Below, piece after piece: positions 32,852 through 42,339 of a DNA stretch of 64,000 bases (position 1 is the stretch's first letter; every line of letters begins with the position of its first letter). This stretch comes from Chitinophaga varians (GTDB lineage Bacteria; Bacteroidota; Bacteroidia; Chitinophagales; Chitinophagaceae): contig NZ_JACVFB010000002.1 of assembly GCF_014529945.1 (NCBI RefSeq), forward strand, positions 558,001 to 622,000, read 5' to 3'. Under the pieces are notes generated by a model. That model worked only from the letters and a program-made list of their open reading frames with translations, was not told the DNA's origin and did not search any database. Both the position numbers and the translations under genes were made by a program.

Positions 32852-35800
32852 ATGAAGAAAAAATTTACAAAGTATCTGAAGCGACCACTGGGCCTTGCTA
32901 CTGTACTGTTGCTCTCGGGCCACCTGTATGCCCAACAACCCGTCCATGTGAAAGGACGTGTGGAGTCTTTCGACAAAGGTGAGCCTATTCCCGGCGCCGC
33001 CATCATGGCCGGCGGCAAGCTCGTAGCCATCACCGACGTAAACGGCGCCTTCGACATTAAAGCCCTTACTCCCGGCGCACCACTTTTCATCACCATGATG
33101 GGTTATGAAAAGCAACAGCTGGTATTCAATGACGACGCCTCCAATCTGCATGTGCGCCTGAAAACGACCACCGGCAAGCTCAACGAGGTGGTGGTAACCG
33201 CCCTCGGCATCAAAAGAGCAGAGAAAGCACTGGGCTATGCACAACAAACCCTTAACGACGAATCCATGACGGACGCCAGACCCAACAACTGGTCTGACGC
33301 GCTGCGTGGTAAAGTAGCCGGATTAAATATCGCCTCTCTCGGCGGCCCGCTTAACTCTCAGGAGATACGACTCCGTGGCACCAACTCCCTTACCTCCAAC
33401 GGAAACGCTGCCCTCGTAGTGGTAGACGGCGTACCGGTAAATGGTGGCCTCACCACTTCCGGCGCATCCAATGGTTACATGGGCGGTGAAGCCTCTATCG
33501 ACGTTCCGGTCGATTTCGGCAACGGCATCTCCGATATCAATCCCGACGATATCGAAAGTGTGAGCATCCTGAAAGGCCCCGGCGCTACCGCCTTGTATGG
33601 TAGCCGCGCTGCCAACGGCGCCGTACTGATCACCACCAAATCCGGAGCTAAAGCCAAAAGAGGACTGGGCATCTCTTTCAACAACAACACCAGCTTTGAC
33701 GTGATCACGCGCTGGCCCGACTGGCAATATGAATACGGCCAGGGCGACGGTAAAACCAACTACAACGCCAAAGGAGAACTGTATTATTCCTACGGCGCTA
33801 CAGAAGACGGTCGCAGCACCGGCGGCAGCAGCAGCGCCTTCGGTCCTAAATTCGACGGACAATACTACTTCCAGTACGATCCCGTTAAAATGGGTACCGG
33901 CGCAGAAAGAACACTGTGGCAACCTTATAAAGACAACCGTAAATCTTTCTGGCAGACAGGTCGTACCGTTACCAATACCCTGTCGCTCGAAAACTCCGGT
34001 CAGGACGGCTCTATCCGTGCCTCCGTTACGCATTCTTCCAACAAATGGATCATGCCTACTACCGGATTTGAGCGTATAACCGCTGCCGTTAACGCAGGAT
34101 ATAAGGTGTCTAACGCCATCAGACTGTCTACTGCGGTAAACTATACCAATAAATCCAGCGACAATCTGCCAGGCCTGGGGTACAACAACCACTCCATTGC
34201 CTACTTCATGATTTTCCAGAATCCCAACGTAGACCTCGACTGGTACAGGGCTAAATGGAAACCAGGAGCAGAAGGCGTTAGTATGATCCGCCCGTACAGC
34301 TCTTTCATCGATAACCCATTCGTGATTGCGGAAGAAATTACCAACGGCCTGCGTGGCAACGCCATCACCGGCAACCTGAAAGCCGACGTTCAACTGGCGC
34401 CCAAGCTCACCCTCATGCTGCGCGGTGGCATCAACACCAACCATCAGAACAGGGACCAGCGCCGTCCTTATGACACCAACCGCTACGGACAAGGTTTCTA
34501 TACTAAACAAACCGTGTATACGCAGGAAATCAATACCGACTTCCTCCTGTCTTACAAAAATGCCTGGATGCAGGACAAGTTCACCCTGACCGCATCCGCC
34601 GGTGGTAACGCCATGAGCAGCCGCTACGACCGTACAGACAACACCCTGATCGGACTCGTGGTACCCGGCGTCTACAAAATGACCAATGGCATCAGCAATC
34701 CTCTCGTAGCCACCTACGACTCCAGGAAAAAAGTAAACAGCCTGTATGGCTTTGTCAACCTGGGTTACAAGGATATGATCTTCCTGGACCTGACAGGCAG
34801 AAACGACTGGTCCAGCACCCTGCCGGAAGCTAACTGGTCTTTCTTCTACCCATCTGCCAACCTGAGCATGATCATCAGCGAAATGGTGCAGCTGCCTAAA
34901 TCCATCAGCTACCTCAAATACCGCCTGTCACTCGCTCAGGTAGGTAACGACACCGAGCCGGGCAGAACAGCCAAATACTACGGCCGCAGCAGCTTCCCCA
35001 GCTCCGCGGAAGCACCTTCGGAATTATATAACCTGGAGTTCAAACCGGAGATATCCACCAGCGTGGAAACCGGCATCGAAGTGGCTTTCCTCAAGAATCG
35101 CCTGAAACTCGATGCATCCGTGTACCGCACCCGTACCAAAAACCAAATCCTCTCCGTTCCGCTGGAAAGGGCCACCGGCTTTGCCTCTGCACTGCTGAAC
35201 TCCGGAGAAGTACGCAACCAGGGCCTGGAGCTGATCCTGAGCGCCACGCCGATAAGCAATAAAAACTTCAGCTGGAACACCACGATCACCTGGGCGGCTA
35301 CACGCAGCAAAGTGCTGAGCCTCGATCCTCGCCTTGGCGGCAAACTGTCTATCATGAGCTCCTCCAGCGCTACACTGACCGCCGTAGAAGGCCAAACAGC
35401 GTCTGCACTCTATGGTCTTAAATTCCAGCGTGCCCCGGACGGCCAGATCATTTACGTTAACGGTATTCCCAGCGTAACGCAGGTAACAGAATACGTAGGC
35501 GACACCAACCCTGAATGGAGAGCCGGCTGGACCAACAGCGTGACCTATAAAGGATTCAGATTAAGCACCACCATCGACGGACAACTGGGCGGTACGCTGT
35601 ATTCCCACTCCCATCACAAAATGACAGAACAGGGTAAGCTGAGACACACCCTGAAAGGCAGAGAAGAAGGATGGATCACCGGCGAAGGCGTAGTGCAGAA
35701 TGCAGATGGTTCTTTCAGCCCTAACACGGTAAAAGTAAGACCGGCTGACTATTACGCGCAGTACTATCGTCTGAACAATACCGAAGCCAACTCCTTTGAC

Positions 35801-36049
35801 GCTTCTTTCATCAAACTGCGTGAAGTATCACTGGAATACAACTTCCCGAAAACATGGTTTAACCGCACCAAAATACAGAACCTGAGCCTCGCCATATACG
35901 GACGTAACCTGGCAACCATCTCCGATTTCCCGATCTATGATCCGGAAGTGGCCACACAAGCCAGCGGAACAGGTATACTCACCGGTGTGGAAGTAGGCCA
36001 GATGCCGACACCGTCTACCTTTGGCTTCAACCTGAAAGTAAAATTATAA
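32852..36049 (+). CDS. SusC/RagA family TonB-linked outer-membrane protein (no STN domain)
   Basis: 1,065 residues. A signal peptide (LATVLLLSGHLYAQ) leads directly into the carboxypeptidase-like domain (VKGRVESFDKGEPIPGAAI), followed by the TonB box region, the plug with LRGKVAGLNIASLGGP and YGSRAANGAVLITTKSG, and the barrel. There is no STN domain, unlike the paralogue at 27353-30577, so it is not expected to signal to the anti-sigma factor. It is paired with its own susD 30 nt downstream. No hydrolase gene follows, so the substrate must be processed by enzymes encoded elsewhere or next door. Confidence 0.95.
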   Translation: MKKKFTKYLKRPLGLATVLLLSGHLYAQQPVHVKGRVESFDKGEPIPGAAIMAGGKLVAITDVNGAFDIKALTPGAPLFITMMGYEKQQLVFNDDASNLHVRLKTTTGKLNEVVVTALGIKRAEKALGYAQQTLNDESMTDARPNNWSDALRGKVAGLNIASLGGPLNSQEIRLRGTNSLTSNGNAALVVVDGVPVNGGLTTSGASNGYMGGEASIDVPVDFGNGISDINPDDIESVSILKGPGATALYGSRAANGAVLITTKSGAKAKRGLGISFNNNTSFDVITRWPDWQYEYGQGDGKTNYNAKGELYYSYGATEDGRSTGGSSSAFGPKFDGQYYFQYDPVKMGTGAERTLWQPYKDNRKSFWQTGRTVTNTLSLENSGQDGSIRASVTHSSNKWIMPTTGFERITAAVNAGYKVSNAIRLSTAVNYTNKSSDNLPGLGYNNHSIAYFMIFQNPNVDLDWYRAKWKPGAEGVSMIRPYSSFIDNPFVIAEEITNGLRGNAITGNLKADVQLAPKLTLMLRGGINTNHQNRDQRRPYDTNRYGQGFYTKQTVYTQEINTDFLLSYKNAWMQDKFTLTASAGGNAMSSRYDRTDNTLIGLVVPGVYKMTNGISNPLVATYDSRKKVNSLYGFVNLGYKDMIFLDLTGRNDWSSTLPEANWSFFYPSANLSMIISEMVQLPKSISYLKYRLSLAQVGNDTEPGRTAKYYGRSSFPSSAEAPSELYNLEFKPEISTSVETGIEVAFLKNRLKLDASVYRTRTKNQILSVPLERATGFASALLNSGEVRNQGLELILSATPISNKNFSWNTTITWAATRSKVLSLDPRLGGKLSIMSSSSATLTAVEGQTASALYGLKFQRAPDGQIIYVNGIPSVTQVTEYVGDTNPEWRAGWTNSVTYKGFRLSTTIDGQLGGTLYSHSHHKMTEQGKLRHTLKGREEGWITGEGVVQNADGSFSPNTVKVRPADYYAQYYRLNNTEANSFDASFIKLREVSLEYNFPKTWFNRTKIQNLSLAIYGRNLATISDFPIYDPEVATQASGTGILTGVEVGQMPTPSTFGFNLKVKL

Positions 36050-36079
36050 TCGATCTCTGTTACTGAAATCAGCATAACC

Positions 36080-37537
36080 ATGATATCTCTGAACTTAAGC
36101 AACCGCTTTAAAACCATATATGCCGCTGTACTGGCCACTGCGTTACTGGGCAGTTGTACCAAGGACTTTGTGGAGACCAATAAAGATCCGAACCGCCTGG
36201 AAAGCATCACACCAGGCACTTTGCTGAATCCCACCATTTACAATGGCGCCTCCTACGGTATGAGCCGCAGCCGTTCATTTACTTTTGAACTGATGCAGAT
36301 CGCCGGCGGATATCCCAATGAATCTGTAGAAGATCAAACCTATCTGTACGATTTCCGTGAAGATGTCGGCAACGGTATCTGGGCCACTTATTACCAGTGC
36401 CTCGCCAATACACGCGAAATGGAATTGTCAGCCATCAGGCTGAATAACAACAACTACCTCGCGATATCCCTTACCCTGAAAGCCTGGTTTTATTCCATGC
36501 TGACAGATTGTTTCGGCGATGTCCCGATGAGCACCGCCCTGAGCGGCGAACAGGGAACATTCTTTCCCACTTTCGACAAGCAGGAAGACGTTTACAAAAC
36601 CATTCTGGCAGATCTGGAAAGGGCCAACACGCTGTACAATACCGGCGCTACCACCCTGTACGCTGCTGATATCCTTTTCAACAACGACCTGACTAAATGG
36701 AGAAAGTTCACCAACTCTCTTCGTCTCCGCCTGTTGCTGCGCACCATGAAAAAACTGCCCGGCAATGCAGACATCATGGCCGCCATGTTACAGGACGCAA
36801 CGAAGTACCCGATATTCCAGAGCAACGCCGAAGCTGCTGTGCTCAGCATCACCGGCACCACGCCCAATATCTCTCCCTGGAGCAGACCGCAGGACTTCAG
36901 CACGGGCCGTGTATATTTCGACTTCTTTATTAACAATCTGAACAACTTTAAAGATCCGCGCTTAGCGTTGTTTGCTGGTCAGGCAAAAGACAAGAACAAC
37001 AAAAACATAGGGTTTAAAGGTCTTCCGGTGAATTATATGGAATCGCCTGCCAGCGTTAACTACAGCCCTTCCGGGTTATTGCAGCGACTGGTGATTGCGC
37101 CCATGATTGCACCGATACTCAGTTACGCAGAGGTGGAATTGATCCAGGCGGAGCTGGCGCAGCGGAACATTATCTCCGCAGCCACTGCGGAAGATCACTA
37201 TAAAAAAGGTGTAAAAGCGGCTATTGAAATGTGGGGCGGGGTGATGCCAGACAACTATTTCACGCTGGAGACCACCAGGTATGATGGTACACTGGACCGT
37301 ATTATGCTGCAGAAGTATTATGCGCTTTTCTTCACAGACTACCAGCAATGGTTTGAACATCGCCGTACCGGCCTGCCTGTATTGCCCACCACTACTTTCA
37401 TGTATAATGATCAGAAGATGCCTAACAGGCTATATTATCCGATCTCTGTGAAGGTGAACAACACCGACAACTATCTGAAAGTAGTAGAGCAGATGGGGGG
37501 TGATAAGATCAACACCAAAGTATGGTGGGAAAAATAG
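36080..37537 (+). CDS. SusD/RagB family outer-membrane lipoprotein
   Basis: 485 residues with a lipoprotein signal (ATALLGSC, cysteine near residue 24) followed by the TKDFVETNKDPN start typical of the SusD-like subgroup whose genes go with STN-less SusC proteins. It has the helical repeat region and a C-terminal part with RIMLQKYYALFFTDYQQWFEHRRTG. Forms the surface lid of the transporter encoded just upstream. Its stop codon is followed at once by the inverted repeat 37539-37655. Confidence 0.94.
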   Translation: MISLNLSNRFKTIYAAVLATALLGSCTKDFVETNKDPNRLESITPGTLLNPTIYNGASYGMSRSRSFTFELMQIAGGYPNESVEDQTYLYDFREDVGNGIWATYYQCLANTREMELSAIRLNNNNYLAISLTLKAWFYSMLTDCFGDVPMSTALSGEQGTFFPTFDKQEDVYKTILADLERANTLYNTGATTLYAADILFNNDLTKWRKFTNSLRLRLLLRTMKKLPGNADIMAAMLQDATKYPIFQSNAEAAVLSITGTTPNISPWSRPQDFSTGRVYFDFFINNLNNFKDPRLALFAGQAKDKNNKNIGFKGLPVNYMESPASVNYSPSGLLQRLVIAPMIAPILSYAEVELIQAELAQRNIISAATAEDHYKKGVKAAIEMWGGVMPDNYFTLETTRYDGTLDRIMLQKYYALFFTDYQQWFEHRRTGLPVLPTTTFMYNDQKMPNRLYYPISVKVNNTDNYLKVVEQMGGDKINTKVWWEK

Positions 37538-37538
37538 A

Positions 37539-37655
37539 AATTACGAATTAGGAATTACGAATTACGAATGGAGGGCTCCCTTGTAGAGAGGTTACTTAAT
37601 AACCTTTCCATAAAGGAGCCCTCCATTCGTAATTCCTAATTCCTAATTCCTAATT
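37539..37655. repeat. Long inverted repeat with AATTACGAATT units between convergent genes
   Basis: Arms 37539-37579 and 37615-37655 pair over 41 nt with two or three mismatches; the left arm is built of repeated AATTACG and AATTAGG units and the inner end is GGAGGGCTCC. The loop contains GGTTACTTAATAACC. It fills the space between the stop codons at 37537 and 37659. Confidence 0.88.
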
Positions 37656-37658
37656 GGA

Positions 37659-38408
37659 TTACATGCATAAGCCGCCGCAGGCGCTGATCGTCTGACCAGT
37701 AACGTAGCTGCTCATATCAGAAGCCAGGAAGAGGCATACATTGGCAATATCTTCTGGTGTACCGAAACGGGCCAGCGGAATTTGTTGAATATAGCTGGTA
37801 GCCTGTTCACCATCTTTCAGGTAGCTGGTCATATCTGTTTCGATAAAGCCCGGAGCTACCGCGTTGCAGCGGATATTACGGCTGCCCAGTTCCTGTGCGA
37901 TGGATTTGGAGAACCCGATGATACCGGCTTTGGAAGCAGCATAGCTGCTTTGGCCGGCGTTACCCATAATACCAATCACAGAGCTCATGTTGATGATGCT
38001 GCCGGATTTGGCTTTCATCATCGGACGAATCACCTGTTTGGTCATGTTGTACACGCTTTTCAGGTTGATGTTCATCACATCATCCCATTGGTCCGGGCTC
38101 ATACGCAACAGGAGGTTATCTTTGGAGATACCGGCGTTGTTCACGCAGATATCAATTTTTCCGAATTCTTTCAGCACTTCTGTTACCAACACTTCTGTCT
38201 CTTCGTAAATACCGGCGTTTGATTTATACGCTTTCGCCTGTACTCCCAGCGCGCGGAGTTTTTCTTCCAGGATTTTCGCTTTCTCGTCAGAACTTACATA
38301 AGTAAAAGCCACGTTGGCTCCCTGTTCTGCAAATTTCAAAGCTATCGCTTCTCCAATACCACGGCTGGCGCCAGTTACAATCGCTACTTTGTTCTCCAGT
38401 AATTTCAT
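37659..38408 (-). CDS. fabG: 3-oxoacyl-[acyl-carrier-protein] reductase
   Basis: 249 residues, a short-chain dehydrogenase. The cofactor loop TGASRGIGEAIA, the NNAGISKDN strand, the catalytic serine in INMSSVIGIMGN and the YAASK motif are present, as is the C-terminal VTGQTISACGGLCM typical of FabG. It reduces 3-ketoacyl-ACP with NADPH in fatty-acid elongation. It is the last gene of a compact lptB-GH3-fabG unit (gap of 17 nt to the GH3 gene). Confidence 0.93.
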   Translation of the reverse strand: MKLLENKVAIVTGASRGIGEAIALKFAEQGANVAFTYVSSDEKAKILEEKLRALGVQAKAYKSNAGIYEETEVLVTEVLKEFGKIDICVNNAGISKDNLLLRMSPDQWDDVMNINLKSVYNMTKQVIRPMMKAKSGSIINMSSVIGIMGNAGQSSYAASKAGIIGFSKSIAQELGSRNIRCNAVAPGFIETDMTSYLKDGEQATSYIQQIPLARFGTPEDIANVCLFLASDMSSYVTGQTISACGGLCM

Positions 38409-38425
38409 GTTATAGTTGATAGGTT

Positions 38426-39955
38426 TTAAGTGTTCATGGTTGCCGCAAACTTCAGGATTTCTTCGAGATAGTTACGGTCGTTGTTCAGGCGGGGCACTTT
38501 GTGCTGGCCTCCCAGTTTGCCTTTGCTTTTCAGGAACTCGCAGAAAGTGCCTCTGGGCAGTACGTGTACTACCGGCGGGCGCAGGGCGATATCCTTATGT
38601 CTTTTGGCTTCGTAATCCGAGTTAATGGATTTCAGTGTATTGTCCAGTACAGATACAAAGGTGTTGACATCTGAAGGTGACACTTCAAACTCGATGAGCC
38701 ATTCGTGTCCGCCATTGCCCTGGTCACTGAAATATACAGGTGCTGCGGTATAATCATTCACAACGGCGCCGGTAGCTTCGCTGGCTTTAGCGATAGCCAT
38801 ATCGGCGTTTTCCACGATCACTTCTTCACCGAAAGCATTGATGAAAGATTTGGTACGTCCGCTCACTTTGATGCGATAAGGCAGCAGAGAAGTGAACTGT
38901 ATGGTGTCACCTACCAGGTAACGCCATAATCCGCCATTGGTACTAATAACAAGGGCGTAATTTTTTCCGGTTTCCACTTCCTGCAGTTGCAGGGTACGTG
39001 GATTTTCTTTGCCCAGTTCCTCCATCGGCATAAACTCGTAGAAGATGCCATGGTTCAGGAACAGCAGCAGTCCTTCCTCACCGATCACGTCCTGGGCGGC
39101 AAAAAAGCCTTCCGAAGCGTTATAGGTTTCCTGATAGTGCATCAGCGGATTGCGGATCAGCTTCGCAAACTGATCGCGGTAAGGTGTAAAGCTTACGCCG
39201 CCATGCATATACAGTTCAAGGTTAGGCCATACGTCTGCCAGATTATCTTTACCGGTGAGCTCAAATATTCTTTTGATGAGTACGATGGTCCAGGTAGGTA
39301 CGCCGGCAATGGAGGTCACATTTTCGTGAATCACAGCATTGGCCATGCGTTCTATCTTTTCTTCCCACTCGTCCATCAGGGCGATTTCCAGATCGGGCGT
39401 GCGGATCATGTTACCATAAAAAGGCATGTTCTGCAACATTACCGCGCTGAGGTCTCCGCAGTAGGAGTCACTGTCTTCCGACAGTTTGTTGACCTGATGG
39501 CTACCACCGATGATCAGCGATTTTCCGGTAAATACGTCTGAGTCGGGGAAGTTATTGTAATAAAGGGAGATAACGTCGCGGCCGGAGCGGTAGTGACACT
39601 CGTCCAGGCTTTCCACTGTTACGGGGATAAACTTGCTTTTATCGGCGGTGGTGCCGCTGGATTTAGCGAACCATTTGATAGGCGTATTCCACAGTACGTT
39701 CTGCTGGCCTTCCATGGTGCGCTGGATATAGGGTTTGATGGTATCGTACGTGTGTACCGGTACCCTTTCTTTATATTCCTCTATCTTGTAAATCTTCGAA
39801 AAGCCGTGTTGTTTGCCGAACTCCGTGTATTGAGCGGCACTAATAAGGTTTTGGAATACCTGCTGTTGTACTTGCACGGGATATTGCATAAAATAGGCGA
39901 TGCGCCCCATGCGCAAACGTGCGAGTTGTGATATGGCAGGACTTAAAATCTTCAT
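38426..39955 (-). CDS. GH3 auxin-responsive promoter family protein (acyl-adenylate/amide synthetase fold)
   Basis: 509 residues from ATG 39955. The ATP-binding motif KSSGTTADKSKFIPV near residue 95, the YNASEGFFA motif and the LRDxx-like SGRTKSFINAFGEEV hinge place it in the ANL-like GH3 family, which in plants joins amino acids to jasmonate or auxin. The bacterial substrates are not known. Members are common in Bacteroidota. It lies between lptB and fabG, 22 and 17 nt from its neighbours, suggesting a link with lipid or envelope metabolism. An upstream in-frame start at 40036 would overlap lptB. Confidence 0.85.
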   Translation of the reverse strand: MKILSPAISQLARLRMGRIAYFMQYPVQVQQQVFQNLISAAQYTEFGKQHGFSKIYKIEEYKERVPVHTYDTIKPYIQRTMEGQQNVLWNTPIKWFAKSSGTTADKSKFIPVTVESLDECHYRSGRDVISLYYNNFPDSDVFTGKSLIIGGSHQVNKLSEDSDSYCGDLSAVMLQNMPFYGNMIRTPDLEIALMDEWEEKIERMANAVIHENVTSIAGVPTWTIVLIKRIFELTGKDNLADVWPNLELYMHGGVSFTPYRDQFAKLIRNPLMHYQETYNASEGFFAAQDVIGEEGLLLFLNHGIFYEFMPMEELGKENPRTLQLQEVETGKNYALVISTNGGLWRYLVGDTIQFTSLLPYRIKVSGRTKSFINAFGEEVIVENADMAIAKASEATGAVVNDYTAAPVYFSDQGNGGHEWLIEFEVSPSDVNTFVSVLDNTLKSINSDYEAKRHKDIALRPPVVHVLPRGTFCEFLKSKGKLGGQHKVPRLNNDRNYLEEILKFAATMNT

Positions 39956-39977
39956 ATATAGGATGCTGTAGCGTGTT

Positions 39978-40739
39978 TTATTGTTTAGCTGCTTCGTCCA
40001 GGTAATTCTTCCTCCGAAGAACGAAATTCTGGCCAAGATACACTTTTCTCACCTGTTCATCTTCAGCCAGTTCTTCTGCCGACCCAGATTTCAGGATTTT
40101 TCCTTCAAACAATAAATAAGCCCTGTCAGTAATGGATAATGTTTCCTGTACGTTGTGGTCCGTAATCAGGATACCGATATTCTTGTATTTCAGCTTCGCT
40201 ACGATAGACTGGATATCTTCCACGGCTATAGGGTCGATACCGGCAAAAGGTTCATCCAGCAGGATGAATTTGGGGTCTACGGCCAGTGCACGGGCAATTT
40301 CAGTACGGCGGCGTTCTCCCCCGCTCAGTACATCTCCCGGGCTTTTGCGGACGTGCGTCAGGCGGAATTCGCTCAGGAGCGCTTCCAGTTTTTCTTTCTG
40401 CTCGGCCTTTTTCAGGTTGGTCATCTCCAACACAGCAGCGATATTGTCTTCCACACTGAGTTTGCGGAACACAGACGCTTCCTGTGGCAGATAACCAATG
40501 CCCATTTTAGCCCTTTTGTACATGGGTAATTTGGTGATATTCACCTCATCGAGGTAAACATTCCCTTCATCCGGCTTAATAAGCCCTACAACCATGTAAA
40601 AGGAGGTGGTTTTACCCGCTCCGTTAGGGCCCAGCAGCCCTACAATCTCCCCTTGGGACACCTCAACAGACACGTGGTTTACCACTGTCCGGGCGCCATA
40701 GCGCTTTACCAGCTGGTCCGTATGTATTCTTAATGCCAT
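39978..40739 (-). CDS. lptB: LPS export ABC transporter ATP-binding protein
   Basis: 253 residues from ATG 40739. Walker [10 protein letters not shown], the LptB-type Q-loop [18 protein letters not shown], signature [15 protein letters not shown], Walker [14 protein letters not shown] and [10 protein letters not shown] switch are all present. LptB powers the LptFG complex that pulls lipopolysaccharide from the inner membrane. It is the first gene of the lptB-GH3-fabG unit. A -7 box TAATTTTG (40761-40754) lies 14 nt before the ATG, giving a very short leader. Confidence 0.95.
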   Translation of the reverse strand: MALRIHTDQLVKRYGARTVVNHVSVEVSQGEIVGLLGPNGAGKTTSFYMVVGLIKPDEGNVYLDEVNITKLPMYKRAKMGIGYLPQEASVFRKLSVEDNIAAVLEMTNLKKAEQKEKLEALLSEFRLTHVRKSPGDVLSGGERRRTEIARALAVDPKFILLDEPFAGIDPIAVEDIQSIVAKLKYKNIGILITDHNVQETLSITDRAYLLFEGKILKSGSAEELAEDEQVRKVYLGQNFVLRRKNYLDEAAKQ

Positions 40740-40753
40740 ATGATCAAACTTAG

Positions 40754-40761
40754 CAAAATTA
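40754..40761 (-). promoter_or_regulatory. -7 box TAATTTTG for lptB
   Basis: Perfect TAnnTTTG on the minus strand; the expected leader is only about 8 nt. Confidence 0.6.
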
Positions 40762-40835
40762 AACAATTCATTCACTTGGCCTAGTCATAGTTCGCCCAAG
40801 ATGAAAAATCATATAAGATTGATGAGGGGATATGT

Positions 40836-40843
40836 TATTTTTG
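40836..40843 (+). promoter_or_regulatory. -7 box TATTTTTG for metF
   Basis: Perfect TAnnTTTG, followed by CCCCC; the leader to metF would be about 62 nt. Confidence 0.65.
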
Positions 40844-40910
40844 CCCCCGTAAATTTTCAGTCGGAATAAGGTTTACCCAAACAGCCATTATTCCACAAAT
40901 TCCATAACAC

Positions 40911-41864
40911 ATGAAAGTAACAGAACATATTGCCCAGGCGAAGGATACACTGATATCTTTCGAAATCCTTCCCCCGCTGAAAGGAAAGAGCATTGACTCC
41001 ATCTACGACCACCTGGACCCGTTGATGGACTTCAAGCCGGCCTATATCAATGTAACCTACCACCGCAGTGAGCATATGTTCAAAAAGAAGGCCGATGGTG
41101 CTTTCGAAAAGGTGGAAATCCGTAAACGTCCCGGTACGGTAGGTATCTGCGCCGCTATTATGAACCACTATAACGTGGACGCCGTTCCTCACCTGATCTG
41201 CGGCGGTTTTAGCCGGGAAGAAACGGAAAACGCATTGATCGACCTGGCGTTTCTGGGCATCGATAACGTATTGGTACTCAGAGGCGATGCTCCAAAAAAC
41301 GAAACGTTTTTTGAACCAGACCCTCACGGTCACAGCTATGCCAGCGAACTGCTGGACCAGGTGGTGCATATGAATAATGGCGTGTATCTGGAAGACGATC
41401 TCCAGGGCGGTGTAAAAACCAATTTCTGCATCGGGGTGGCCGGCTATCCGGAAAAACACTTCGAAGCGCCTAATATGCAGACCGACATGGGCTATCTCAA
41501 ACGGAAAGTGGAAATGGGCGCGGATTATATCGTTACCCAGATGTTCTTCGACAACCAGAAATTTTTCGATTTTGTAGCGAAATGCCGTGAGATGGGTATT
41601 ACGGTACCGATTATCCCGGGATTGAAACCCCTTACTTCCAAAAAGCAAATGAATATCCTGCCACGGATTTTCCATGTGGACCTGCCTACGGAACTGTCCA
41701 GCGAAATCATGCGCTGCAAAACAGACAAGGAAGTGGAACAGGTAGGCACTGAATGGCTCATCCAACAGTCCAAAGAGTTAAAAGCCTTTGGCGTACCCGT
41801 CCTCCATTACTACACCCTCGGCAAACCGCAGGTGGTGCGCAAAGCCGTGGAAGCCATCGTATAG
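40911..41864 (+). CDS. metF: Methylenetetrahydrofolate reductase
   Basis: 317 residues. FEILPPLKG at the start carries the catalytic glutamate region, followed by YINVTYHRSE, LVLRGDAPK, the FCIGVAGYPEKH strand and QMFFDNQKFFDFV, all typical of MetF. The FAD enzyme makes the methyltetrahydrofolate used by MetH. In this genome metF lies about 36 kb from the split metH, as a single gene with its own promoter and a terminator at 41891-41920. Confidence 0.97.
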   Translation: MKVTEHIAQAKDTLISFEILPPLKGKSIDSIYDHLDPLMDFKPAYINVTYHRSEHMFKKKADGAFEKVEIRKRPGTVGICAAIMNHYNVDAVPHLICGGFSREETENALIDLAFLGIDNVLVLRGDAPKNETFFEPDPHGHSYASELLDQVVHMNNGVYLEDDLQGGVKTNFCIGVAGYPEKHFEAPNMQTDMGYLKRKVEMGADYIVTQMFFDNQKFFDFVAKCREMGITVPIIPGLKPLTSKKQMNILPRIFHVDLPTELSSEIMRCKTDKEVEQVGTEWLIQQSKELKAFGVPVLHYYTLGKPQVVRKAVEAIV

Positions 41865-41890
41865 GATTAACCGTTTTGATATAAAAAGAA

Positions 41891-41920
41891 AAGGGAATGA
41901 CGAAAGTCTTTCCCTTTTTT
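41891..41920 (+). terminator. Intrinsic terminator after metF
   Basis: AAGGGAATGAC pairs with GTCTTTCCCTT (one mismatch) around a GAAA tetraloop and is followed by a T-run. Confidence 0.9.
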
Positions 41921-42082
41921 GCTTTTCTTTCATATTATAATGCCATCACGTAGAGACGTAGTGGCATATCCCTATAACTGTCACACATTTAAATTAACTG
42001 TCCAATGATCATCGCAACCCCGGAGGGAAGCAACTTTCTGTAAAAAAGACGCACGCCATTAACTTCACCCCTACTCCCCTGA

Positions 42083-42116
42083 CAAAAAAAAAGAGACCGC
42101 CTGTACGGCGGCCTCT
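42083..42116 (-). terminator. Strong intrinsic terminator
   Basis: A GC-rich stem (42092-42101 with 42107-42116, one mismatch) and a following run of nine T on the minus strand. It ends either the candidate RNA above or the barrel gene 42340-43035. Confidence 0.88.
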
Positions 42117-42289
42117 CTGGTCCTATTAATGATTAACTGATAAGTATGTACGAAAGTAGCGGGACGAACATCTCCACATCCTGGCTGGAAACCCAGCTCC
42201 ATGGCCATTTACCCGTTATTCAGGCAAGACCGCTCTTTTCCGTAGCAGTGCTTTTTATACCACCCTGGCCCGGAAAATAATATCCATCA
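42083..42289 (-). ncRNA. Candidate small structured RNA (or long 3' UTR)
   Basis: On the minus strand a perfect -7 box TATATTTG (42302-42295) is followed by about 205 nt without a reading frame of note and then by a strong terminator (42083-42116, stem CCGCC/GGCGG extended to GAG/CTC, nine T). Inside, TTTTCCG/CGGAAAA and GCTGG-GTTT-CCAGC can form stems. It may be an independent RNA or the trailer of the beta-barrel gene ending at 42340. Bases 41921-42082 show nothing recognisable. Confidence 0.4.
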
Positions 42290-42339
42290 GGCAACAAATA
42301 TAAAACAAAATAATATATAAATATTCTTAATATCGATGC

